Shown here piece after piece: positions 45,079 through 52,552 of a DNA stretch of 64,000 bases. Position numbers and translations under genes: made by a program. The notes below the pieces were generated by a model. The model ran no database searches, was not told where the DNA came from, and saw only the letters and a list, made by a program, of their open reading frames with translations. The stretch's first letter is position 1; every line of letters begins with the position of its first letter. The stretch is from Microbacterium luteum (lineage in GTDB: Bacteria; Actinomycetota; Actinomycetes; Actinomycetales; Microbacteriaceae), in the NCBI RefSeq assembly GCF_015277875.1, contig NZ_CP063814.1, positions 434,001-498,000 on the forward strand. The letters run 5' to 3'.

Positions 45079-45726
45079 CTAGGCGGTGGACCAGCGGGCC
45101 AGCCGCGCGACGAGGTCCCGGTGGCCGGTGGAGGAGTAGGAGCGGGCGTCGTGGCCGAGCACGTCGACGGCGACCCGGCTCGCGGCATGCGTGCGCACCC
45201 ACGCCGCCGGCATCCGTTCCCCGTCCACGTCGAACTCCGCCACGACGTGGCGCTCGCCTATCGCCTGCAGGCGGGAGTAGCGCTCGTCGTACACGTCGAA
45301 GTCGTGCACCTCGCCGCCGTCGGGAAGCGACAGCATCCGCACCCGAACGTCGCCGATCGGCGGATGCCACGACAGCTCCGGCACCCACATGCCGCCGACC
45401 GCCGCCGCCCAGTGCGGGTAGTCCCGCATCGACGCCACCGCGCAATGCAGCGCCAGCATGCCGATTCCGCGGTCGAGTGCCTGCGTGAAACCGTCGATGG
45501 ATGCCGCTGACGCGGGCTGCCCGCCCTCGCCGCGCCACGGGTCGCCGGCGTTCACGACCAGCAGGTCCACGCCCTCGAGGTGGGTCATCGCCCGATCGAC
45601 ATCGTCGTCGACGGAGACGTCGAATCCGGCGTCCGTGAGGATCGCCGACAGCTCCGGAGTGGTCTCCGGGAAGGGGTGCCACGGATCGGCGTAGTGACCG
45701 CTGCCGCTGGCGATGAGCGCTTTCAC
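45079..45726 (-). CDS. ThuA-like protein
   Basis: A 215-residue relative of the ThuA domain family. It shows KALIASGSGHYADPWHPFP, VDLLVVNAGDPWRGEGG and GMLALHCAVASMRDYPHW (the G-x-x-x-L-H-C/G segment). The C-terminus binds a DVLGHDARSYSS stretch similar to sugar-associated ThuA proteins. It lies 76 bases from the siderophore-interacting gene in divergent orientation; the GTG at 45726 was chosen because the conserved beta strand follows immediately. Substrate unknown. Confidence 0.8.
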   Translation of the reverse strand: MKALIASGSGHYADPWHPFPETTPELSAILTDAGFDVSVDDDVDRAMTHLEGVDLLVVNAGDPWRGEGGQPASAASIDGFTQALDRGIGMLALHCAVASMRDYPHWAAAVGGMWVPELSWHPPIGDVRVRMLSLPDGGEVHDFDVYDERYSRLQAIGERHVVAEFDVDGERMPAAWVRTHAASRVAVDVLGHDARSYSSTGHRDLVARLARWSTA

Positions 45727-45789
45727 GGATGCCTCCTGGTCGACGACGATGGGAGAGGGTTTCCCATCGTACGGCGGTGTTCCGGGGCA

Positions 45790-45795
45790 TAGTGT
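45790..45795 (+). promoter_or_regulatory. -10 box of a leaderless siderophore-interacting protein gene
   Basis: TAGTGT lies 7 bases before the ATG at 45803, favouring this start. Confidence 0.4.
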
Positions 45796-45802
45796 GGTGC
45801 CG

Positions 45803-46684
45803 ATGACTCCCGCTGAATCCGATTCCGCCCGCCCGTCCGTCCCGCGCCGCCGCGGAAAGCAGATCGTGCTGGAGGTGGTGCGGAGCGAACCGCTCACGCC
45901 TCACCTCGTGCGCGTGCATCTCGGCGGCGAGGGCTTCGACGAGTTCATCGCCGAGGCCGATCCGGACAAGCTGGCGTGCACCGACACCTACGCGAAGCTG
46001 CTGCTGGCCAAGCCCTCGCTCGGGCTCACGCCTCCCTACGACCTCGAGGCGCTGCGGGCGGAGCTGCCCCGCGAGGACGTGCCGTCTCGCCGCACCTACA
46101 CGATCCGTGACGTCGACGAGGCGGCGCGAACGATCGCCATCGACTTCGTGGTGCACGGCGATGAGGGTCTCGCCGGGCCCTGGGCGTCCGCGGCGCGCCC
46201 CGGCGACCGCCTGTCGCTGTCGCTTCCGGGCGGCGGATACGCGCCGGCCGACGGCGACGTCACCCACGTGATCGTCGGTGACGACTCGGCCCTCCCCGCG
46301 ATCTCGCGCGCGGTCGAGGCCCTTCGCTCCGACGCGCGCGGCGTGGTGATCGTCGAGGTCGACGACGAGCAGTCGCAGCTGCCGCTGACCGCCCCCGCCG
46401 GCGTCGACGTGCGCTGGCTGCACCGCGCTGGTCCGAGCGGTTCGGCGCACCCCGGCACGCTCCTCGTCGCCGCGGTCGAGGCCATGGCCCGACCCGACGG
46501 GGCCGTCGACGTCTTCGCGCACGGCGAGCGCACGGCGATCAAGCGTCTCGGCGCGATCTTCCACGGCGAGTGGGGGATCGGCCGGCAGGAGATGTCGGTG
46601 TCGGCCTACTGGGCGCACGGACGCGCCGAAGACGCCTTCCAGGCCGAGAAGCGCGAGGCCGTCGGGAAGATCTTCGCCGACTGA
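45803..46684 (+). CDS. Siderophore-interacting protein (FAD-dependent ferric-siderophore reductase)
   Basis: A 293-residue NADPH-dependent flavoprotein reductase. The FAD-binding domain has SRRTYTIRDVD (R-x-Y-T/S motif, about residues 94-103), VVHGDEGLAGPWASAA and PGDRLSLSLPGGGY. The C-terminal SIP domain continues with VIVGDDSALPAISRA and ends YWAHGRAEDAFQAEKREA. It releases iron from imported siderophores in the cytoplasm. Located alone between genes of other function. Confidence 0.9.
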   Translation: MTPAESDSARPSVPRRRGKQIVLEVVRSEPLTPHLVRVHLGGEGFDEFIAEADPDKLACTDTYAKLLLAKPSLGLTPPYDLEALRAELPREDVPSRRTYTIRDVDEAARTIAIDFVVHGDEGLAGPWASAARPGDRLSLSLPGGGYAPADGDVTHVIVGDDSALPAISRAVEALRSDARGVVIVEVDDEQSQLPLTAPAGVDVRWLHRAGPSGSAHPGTLLVAAVEAMARPDGAVDVFAHGERTAIKRLGAIFHGEWGIGRQEMSVSAYWAHGRAEDAFQAEKREAVGKIFAD

Positions 46685-46691
46685 CGCGTCG

Positions 46692-46768
46692 ACAACACAG
46701 GAGATCGGCCGCCGCCGCGCCTCTCTCGGCCGGGAACACAGCAGTGTGGCCGGAATCTCCTGTGTTGT
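46692..46768. repeat. Intergenic hairpin with 14-base arms
   Basis: ACAACACAGGAGAT (46692-46705) and ATCTCCTGTGTTGT (46755-46768) are exact complements, with GGCC pairing inside them and about 49 bases between. This long perfect stem lies between the siderophore-interacting gene and the following gene. It could terminate the first message or be a mobile palindromic element. Confidence 0.62.
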
Positions 46769-46814
46769 TCACCGGGGAAGGCGAGCGTTCCGGCCGTGGC
46801 GTGTGCCAACCGGG

Positions 46815-46820
46815 CACAAT
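46815..46820 (+). promoter_or_regulatory. Possible -10 box of the coiled-coil gene
   Basis: CACAAT lies 6 bases before the GTG at 46827. It is one base away from the TAnnnT pattern. Confidence 0.35.
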
Positions 46821-46826
46821 GGGGCC

Positions 46827-47663
46827 GTGCCGCACGACGAGATCGACGAGGTCGCGGCGGAGCTGTACGCCCTGCCGCCCGACGCCTTCACTGCGGCCCG
46901 AAACGCGCGGGCGGCCGCCGCGGGCGGGGAGGCCGGCCGCCGCATCAAGGCGCTGCGTAAGCCCACCGTCGCCGCGTGGGCGGTCGATCTGCTCTCCCGC
47001 GAGGGAGATCTCGGCGAGGCGCTCGAGCTGGCCGCCGCCCTCCGCGAGGCGCAGGACGACCTCGACGCCGCGGAGCTGTCCCGCCTCGGCAAGCAGCGCA
47101 GGCAGCTCGTCACCGCCCTCACCGCGCAGGCGGTCGCGCTCGCCGAAGACGCCGGCGTTTCCGTGAGCGCCGCCGCACGCGACGACGTGCAGAAGACCCT
47201 CAATGCCGCCGTGATGGATGCCGCCGCCGCCGCGGCGGTCAGCACCGCGCGGCTCGTGCGGCCGTTGGAGGCGACCGGGTTCGGCTCCGTCGAGCTCGCC
47301 GATGCTGTCGGAGGCTCGATTCCCGGTGCGGCTGCGAAGCCTCCCCGCGACGATCTCGCCGACCGCCGTGCGCGCAAGGCCGCGGAGAAGGCGGCCCGCG
47401 AGGCCGAGAGGGCGGCTGCCGACGCCGACCGCGAAGAGGCGAAGCTCACCGAACGGCGCGATCGCGCTCAGCAGAAGCTCGATCACGTGCGCGAGCGCCT
47501 CGATGATCTGCGTCGCGACATCGCGCGTCTCGAGCAGGACGAGACGGACGCCGCCCGCACCCTCGCCGACCTCGAGGCGGAGCTTCGCGCGGCGACTGCC
47601 GCGGCGCGAAAGGCGACCGCCGCGGCAGAGAAGGCTCGTCGGTCCTTCCCAGAACTCTCGTAG
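46827..47663 (+). CDS. Alanine-rich coiled-coil protein of unknown function
   Basis: A 278-residue acidic, Ala-rich protein. A helical N-terminal part (DEVAAELYALPPDAFTAAR, KALRKPTVAAWAVDLLSREGDLGE) is followed by long coiled coil from about residue 195 (AEKAAREAERAAADADREEAK, QQKLDHVRERLDDLRRDIARLEQDE). No membrane segment, no catalytic motif. It may be structural or transcript-interacting; I do not recognise it. The GTG start is supported by the -10-like box and by family-like composition. Confidence 0.75.
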   Translation: MPHDEIDEVAAELYALPPDAFTAARNARAAAAGGEAGRRIKALRKPTVAAWAVDLLSREGDLGEALELAAALREAQDDLDAAELSRLGKQRRQLVTALTAQAVALAEDAGVSVSAAARDDVQKTLNAAVMDAAAAAAVSTARLVRPLEATGFGSVELADAVGGSIPGAAAKPPRDDLADRRARKAAEKAAREAERAAADADREEAKLTERRDRAQQKLDHVRERLDDLRRDIARLEQDETDAARTLADLEAELRAATAAARKATAAAEKARRSFPELS

Positions 47664-47673
47664 TCGGCGCCCC

Positions 47674-47679
47674 TACGGT
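47674..47679 (+). promoter_or_regulatory. -10 box of a leaderless alarmone synthetase transcript
   Basis: TACGGT lies 6 bases before the ATG at 47686, between it and the preceding stop. Confidence 0.45.
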
Positions 47680-47685
47680 GAGGGC

Positions 47686-48465
47686 ATGGCGACGCCCCGA
47701 TCCGCAGCGGCCGACTCCGACGACCTCCCCGTGCTGCTGAGTCCGTCCGAACTCCGCACGGCGAGGGACGAGTTCCAGCAGTTCCTCATGGAGTACCGCT
47801 TCGGCATGCAGGAGATCGAGACGAAGATCGCCATTCTGCGCGACGAATTCCTGCAGCTGCACGATTACAACCCCATCGAGCACGTCTCGAGTCGCGTGAA
47901 GTCGCCCGACAGCCTGGTCGAGAAGATCCGGCGCCGCGAGATCCCGCAGGACTTCGCCTCGGTCCGCGAGCACATCACCGACATCGCCGGCGTGCGCATC
48001 ACGTGCAGCTTCGTGACTGACGCTTATCGGCTGTTCGACCTGCTCGCCGCGCAGGACGACATCACCGTGCTGCACGTGAAGGACTACATCGCCGAACCCA
48101 AGGCGAACGGATACAAGAGCCTCCACGCCATCCTCCAGGTGCCGGTCTTCCTCTCCACCGGGCGCATCGACGTTCCCGTCGAGGTGCAGTTCCGCACCAT
48201 CGCCATGGACTTCTGGGCGAGCCTGGAGCACAAGATCTACTACAAGTACGACCGCCGCGTCCCCGCGGAGCTGCTCGATGATCTGAAGGATGCCGCGGAC
48301 ACGGCCGCCGAGCTCGACACGCGCATGGAACGCCTGCACCGTGAAATCAGAGGGTCCGGGGAGATCCGAGGGTCCGGGGAGGTCCGTGGTGCCGTGGAAG
48401 AGTCGGACGCACCGCGCCCCGCCCGCCCTCCGATCCTCCGCCACGCTCCGGTGCTCGGCGCCTGA
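47686..48465 (+). CDS. Small alarmone synthetase (RelA/SpoT-domain GTP pyrophosphokinase)
   Basis: A 259-residue RelQ/RelP-like synthetase making (p)ppGpp. The RelA-SpoT domain spans about residues 45-205: HVSSRVKSPDSLVEKIRRREI, DIAGVRITCSFVTDAYRLFDLL, KANGYKSLHAIL and VPVEVQFRTIAMDFWASLEHKIYYKY. There is no HD hydrolase, TGS or ACT domain. The C-terminus contains a perfect pair of 18-base repeats coding EIRGSG. Start chosen by the -10 box. Confidence 0.88.
   Translation: MATPRSAAADSDDLPVLLSPSELRTARDEFQQFLMEYRFGMQEIETKIAILRDEFLQLHDYNPIEHVSSRVKSPDSLVEKIRRREIPQDFASVREHITDIAGVRITCSFVTDAYRLFDLLAAQDDITVLHVKDYIAEPKANGYKSLHAILQVPVFLSTGRIDVPVEVQFRTIAMDFWASLEHKIYYKYDRRVPAELLDDLKDAADTAAELDTRMERLHREIRGSGEIRGSGEVRGAVEESDAPRPARPPILRHAPVLGA
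48350..48385 (+). repeat. Two-copy 18-base repeat inside the synthetase gene
   Basis: GAGGGTCCGGGGAGATCC (48350-48367) is followed by GAGGGTCCGGGGAGGTCC (48368-48385), one mismatch apart, in frame, coding for a repeated RGSGEIRGSGEVRG tail. It is a recent in-frame duplication in the linker after the catalytic domain. Confidence 0.65.
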
Positions 48466-48501
48466 AGCGCGCGGGCACGCGGCGAAGGGCGGGTGACTCG
48501 C

Positions 48502-48507
48502 TAGGGT
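48502..48507 (+). promoter_or_regulatory. -10 box of a leaderless antiporter transcript
   Basis: TAGGGT lies 6 bases before the GTG at 48514 and decides this start. Confidence 0.45.
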
Positions 48508-48513
48508 GAGGCC

Positions 48514-49716
48514 GTGGACGACCTTCAGCCGCAGACCCTGGTGATCATCCCGCTGCTGGCGGTGCTGGCGCCGCTGTTCGCGCGGGGTCTCGGCCGCTGG
48601 GTGCGGGTGCCGGTCGTCGTGTTCGAGCTGCTGCTCGGCATCCTCATCGGACCGGCCGTGCTCGGCTGGGTCGGGGAGTCCGCGTTCATCGAGCTCATGA
48701 GCGACTTCGGCCTCGCGATGCTGTTCTTCGTGGCCGGCACCGAGATCGAGTTCGCCGCCTTCCGCGGGCGTCTGGGCCGCCGGGCGAGCCTCGGATGGAT
48801 TCTCAGCCTCGGCGCCGGGGTCTTCGCCGCCCTCGTGCTCACCCCGTGGGAGGCCGCCGTGGTGATCGGCATCGCGCTGTCGTCGACCGCGCTCGGCACG
48901 CTCCTGCCGGTGCTGCGGGATGCGGGGGAGCTGAAGTCGCCGTTCGGTCAGGCGGTCGGCGCGGTCGGCGCGCTCGGCGAGTTCGGACCGCTGATCGCCA
49001 TCTCGCTGTTCCTCGGCAGCCGCGACATCGGCCTGTCGACCCTGGTGCTGCTGCTGTTCATGCTCGTGGCGGGTGGGGCGATCTGGCTGGCCTTCCGCAT
49101 CCCGCACGGCGCGATGCACCAGGCGGTCAGCGCGACGCTGCACACGTCGGGACAGTTCGCGATCCGGGTGATCCTGCTGATCCTCGGCGGTCTCATCTCG
49201 GTCAGCGTGCTGCTGGATCTGGACTTCCTGCTGGGGGCGTTCGCCGCCGGCATCGTGTGGCGCCTCATCATGCGCGACGCCGACGAGGCCGATCGAGAAG
49301 CGGTCGAGAGCAAGGTGGAGGCGGTCGCTTTCGGCTTCCTCGTGCCGATCTTCTTTCTCTACACCGGTGTCACCTTCGACCTCCAGGCGCTGCTGGCCGA
49401 CCCGATCCTCTTCCTCGGCCTGCCCGTCGTGCTCCTCGCGCTCTTCGTCATCCGCGGTCTGCCGTCGATGCTCGCCGCGCCCGTCGGCTCGACCGGCAAG
49501 GATCGCCTCGCGATGGCGTTCATGGGTGCCACGGGCCTTCCGATCATCGTCGCCGTCACCGCCATCGGACTGGATGAGGGCCTCTTGACGACGGTGCACG
49601 CCGCGCTCCTCGTCGGCGGCGGCATGCTGTCGGTGCTGCTGTTCCCGCTCATCGCGATGCGGCTGCGCGGCGAGCGGGCTGCGCGGATCGCCCCGACCCT
49701 GGACGACATGGCGTGA
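48514..49716 (+). CDS. Kef/CPA2-type cation:proton antiporter
   Basis: A 400-residue, about 12-helix antiporter (LVIIPLLAVLAPLFARGLGRWVRVPVVVFELLLGILIGPAVL at the start; FFVAGTEIEFAAFRGR; VIGIALSSTALGTLLPVLRDAG; FGQAVGAVGALGEFGPLI). It lacks the RCK/TrkA-N domain of full KefB/C, so it may be unregulated or pair with other factors. It moves sodium or potassium against protons. Its stop overlaps the start of the next gene by 4 bases (GTGA). Confidence 0.87.
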   Translation: MDDLQPQTLVIIPLLAVLAPLFARGLGRWVRVPVVVFELLLGILIGPAVLGWVGESAFIELMSDFGLAMLFFVAGTEIEFAAFRGRLGRRASLGWILSLGAGVFAALVLTPWEAAVVIGIALSSTALGTLLPVLRDAGELKSPFGQAVGAVGALGEFGPLIAISLFLGSRDIGLSTLVLLLFMLVAGGAIWLAFRIPHGAMHQAVSATLHTSGQFAIRVILLILGGLISVSVLLDLDFLLGAFAAGIVWRLIMRDADEADREAVESKVEAVAFGFLVPIFFLYTGVTFDLQALLADPILFLGLPVVLLALFVIRGLPSMLAAPVGSTGKDRLAMAFMGATGLPIIVAVTAIGLDEGLLTTVHAALLVGGGMLSVLLFPLIAMRLRGERAARIAPTLDDMA

Positions 49717-50201
49717 GCACCAGCGCCCTGTTCGCCGACGCCCGCGACCGGCTCGCGGGACTGCCGCGCGAACAGCTCGGCGAGCTCGTCGAACCGCGTC
49801 GCGTGCTCGGGGTGCGCCGTGCCCCGCGGATCGCGCCCCGTGATCAGGCGTGGCACCTGGGGGTGCTGCTGGTCGCCGACGAGCACGTCTCGGCCACCGG
49901 CGAGATCGTGCGCTCCCGCGAGGAGGCACGGCGCGGATTCACCGCCGAGTCGCAGCGGGACCGCGCCGCGCTTCAGGCGGCGGCCTTCCGCGGCGGCTTC
50001 GAGGAGGGCATCGCCGTGCACGTCGGCTGGCGGGTGCTCGACCTCGCCGCGGTGGATGCCGGTGGGTCGTCGGGTCCGCTGGCGATGATCGGCGGTAAGC
50101 CGCACGTGCGGTGGAGCGCAGCGGCCGGATTCGTGCCGCTGGCCGGCTACCTCGACGAACGGATCGGGCTCCTGGCCGACCCGCCGCGCGGGGCATCATA
50201 G
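49713..50201 (+). CDS. Hypothetical protein coupled to the antiporter
   Basis: A 162-residue cytoplasmic protein, not recognised. Similar proteins of Microbacteriaceae are sometimes labelled glutaminase, without visible support. Conserved-looking segments are QLGELVEPRRVLGVRRAPRIAPRDQAWHLGVLL, HVSATGEIVRSREEARRGF and HVRWSAAAGFVPLAGYLDER. The GTG start overlaps the antiporter's stop, so it is translationally coupled to it. It could modulate the transporter, but this is only inference from position. Confidence 0.68.
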   Translation: MSTSALFADARDRLAGLPREQLGELVEPRRVLGVRRAPRIAPRDQAWHLGVLLVADEHVSATGEIVRSREEARRGFTAESQRDRAALQAAAFRGGFEEGIAVHVGWRVLDLAAVDAGGSSGPLAMIGGKPHVRWSAAAGFVPLAGYLDERIGLLADPPRGAS

Positions 50202-50284
50202 CGACGAGAGGCCGACTCCGGGAGGACCCGTTCGCGACGCACGCATCCTCTAGGGTTGAACTCCCGAACTCGAGGTGGTTTTTC

Positions 50285-52522
50285 GTGCAGACATGGCCCG
50301 GATCCGCATATCCGCTGGGTGCGACATTCGACGGTAACGGCACGAACTTCGCGCTGTTCAGCGAAGGTGCCGACAAAGTCGAACTGTGCCTGTTCGACGA
50401 CGACGGCACCGAGACGTGCGTCGAGCTGCTCGACGTCGACGCGTTCGTCTGGCACGCGTACCTGCCGAACGTGCAGCCCGGGCAGCGCTACGGCTACCGT
50501 GTTCACGGCCCGTACGATCCGGCCAACGGGCAGCGCTACAACCCCAACAAGCTCCTGCTCGATCCGTACGCCAAGGCCGTCGACGGTCGGGTGAAGTGGG
50601 GACAGTCCGTCTTCAGCTACACCTTCGGCGACCCGGACTCGCGCAACGACGACGACTCGGCGGCCGACATGATGAAGGGCGTCGTCATCAACCCCTTCTT
50701 CGACTGGCAGGGTGACCGGTCGCCGAAGACGCCGCTGCACGAGACGTTCATCTACGAGGCGCACGTGAAGGGGCTGACGCAGCTGCACCCGTCGGTGCCG
50801 GAGGAGATGCGGGGAACCTACGCCGGGGTGGCGCATCCCGCGGTCATCGACCACCTGCAGAAGCTCAGCGTGACCGCGATCGAGCTCATGCCGGTGCACC
50901 AGTTCGTCAACGACTCGACCCTGCAGGAGAAGGGGCTGTCGAACTACTGGGGTTACAACACCATCGGCTTCTTCGCTCCCCATCACGGCTACGCCTCGAC
51001 GGGCGTCAACGGCCAGCAGGTGCAGGAGTTCAAGGCGATGGTGCGCTCGCTGCACGAGGCGGGCATCGAGGTCATCCTGGATGTGGTCTACAACCACACC
51101 GCGGAGGGCAACCACCTGGGCCCGACCCTGTCGATGCGCGGCATCGACAACGAGGCGTACTACCGGCTCGAGCAGAACGACAAGCGCTACTACACCGACT
51201 ACACCGGCACCGGCAACAGCATGAACGTCGGCAACCCCCACTCGCTGCAGCTGATCATGGATTCGCTGCGCTACTGGGTGCTGGAGATGCACGTCGACGG
51301 CTTCCGCTTCGATCTTGCCTCCACGCTCGCGCGCGAGTTCTACGATGTCGACCGCCTCTCGACCTTCTTCGAGATGGTGCAGCAGGACCCGGTGGTCTCG
51401 CAGGTGAAGCTCATCGCCGAGCCGTGGGACGTCGGCCCCGGCGGCTACCAGGTCGGCAACTTCCCGCCGCAGTGGACCGAGTGGAACGGCAAGTACCGCG
51501 ACACCGTGCGCGACTTCTGGCGCGGCGAGCCGCAGGCCCTGGGCGAGTTCGCCTCGCGCCTGACCGGCTCCAGCGACCTGTATGAGCGGTCCGGGCGCGC
51601 GCCGGTCGCGTCGATCAACTTCGTCACCGCTCACGACGGCTTCACGCTGCGCGACCTCGTGTCGTACAACGACAAGCACAACGAGGCCAACGGCGAAGAC
51701 AACCGAGACGGCGAATCGCACAACCGGTCCTACAACCACGGCGTCGAGGGCCCGACCGACGACCCGGAGATCCTCACGCTGCGCGCCCAGCAGCAGCGCA
51801 ACTTCATCGCCACGATGATGCTGAGCCAGGGCGTGCCGATGCTCTCGCACGGCGACGAGCTCGGCCGCACGCAGTTCGGCAACAACAACGGCTACGCCCA
51901 GGACAACGAGCTCACCTGGATCGACTGGGATGCCGTCGACCAGCCGCTGGTCGAGTTCACCGCTGCGCTCGCGCGCCTGCGCAAGGACCATCCCACCTTC
52001 CGGCGCACACGCTTCTTCGACGGACGCCCGGTGAAGATGGAAGAGGGTCGGCCCATTCCCGATGTGGTGTGGCTGCGGCCCGACGGCACGCTCATGCAGC
52101 CGGAGGACTGGGAGTCCGGGTTCGGCCGCACGATCGGGATCTTCCTCAACGGTCGCGGCATCCGCGAGCGCGACAAGTGGGGCGAGGAGATCACCGACCG
52201 GCACTTCATCGTGCTGTTCAACGCCGGCGACGAGCCCGTCGACTTCAAGATCCCGGCCCCGCGCTACGGGCCGGAGTGGGATGTCATGGTCGACACGGCG
52301 GGGGAGTGGGCCAACACCGACCCGCTCGATCCCGGTTCGCGCATCCCGCTGCAGCCGAAGGCGCTCATCGTGCTGCGCGAGCACGACCTTCCCGACCCGG
52401 AGGTCGATCACTCGGTCGCGGCCTCGCTCAGCATGCTCGTGCATTCGCGCACCACCGAGATCCCCGTCGTCACCCCACCGTCACCGTCCGCGGCCGCCTC
52501 GGTCGACGACGAGGGTGACTGA
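50285..52522 (+). CDS. glgX: Glycogen debranching enzyme (GlgX/TreX)
   Basis: A 745-residue GH13 isoamylase-type enzyme. An N-terminal carbohydrate-binding domain (GATFDGNGTNFALFSEGADKVELCLFDDD) precedes the catalytic barrel with DVVYNHTAEGNHLGPT, GFRFDLAS (nucleophile Asp), LIAEPWDVGPGGY (Glu) and NFVTAHDGFTLRDLVSYN. It removes alpha-1,6 branches from glycogen-like chains so that TreY and TreZ can act. The GTG start was chosen at the beginning of the family's core; it is preceded by a GAGGTGG run and a TAGGGT box at 50251-50256. First gene of treX-treY-treZ. Confidence 0.93.
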   Translation: MQTWPGSAYPLGATFDGNGTNFALFSEGADKVELCLFDDDGTETCVELLDVDAFVWHAYLPNVQPGQRYGYRVHGPYDPANGQRYNPNKLLLDPYAKAVDGRVKWGQSVFSYTFGDPDSRNDDDSAADMMKGVVINPFFDWQGDRSPKTPLHETFIYEAHVKGLTQLHPSVPEEMRGTYAGVAHPAVIDHLQKLSVTAIELMPVHQFVNDSTLQEKGLSNYWGYNTIGFFAPHHGYASTGVNGQQVQEFKAMVRSLHEAGIEVILDVVYNHTAEGNHLGPTLSMRGIDNEAYYRLEQNDKRYYTDYTGTGNSMNVGNPHSLQLIMDSLRYWVLEMHVDGFRFDLASTLAREFYDVDRLSTFFEMVQQDPVVSQVKLIAEPWDVGPGGYQVGNFPPQWTEWNGKYRDTVRDFWRGEPQALGEFASRLTGSSDLYERSGRAPVASINFVTAHDGFTLRDLVSYNDKHNEANGEDNRDGESHNRSYNHGVEGPTDDPEILTLRAQQQRNFIATMMLSQGVPMLSHGDELGRTQFGNNNGYAQDNELTWIDWDAVDQPLVEFTAALARLRKDHPTFRRTRFFDGRPVKMEEGRPIPDVVWLRPDGTLMQPEDWESGFGRTIGIFLNGRGIRERDKWGEEITDRHFIVLFNAGDEPVDFKIPAPRYGPEWDVMVDTAGEWANTDPLDPGSRIPLQPKALIVLREHDLPDPEVDHSVAASLSMLVHSRTTEIPVVTPPSPSAAASVDDEGD

Positions 52523-52552
52523 CGGATCGCACCGGACCGGAAGAGGACTGCC

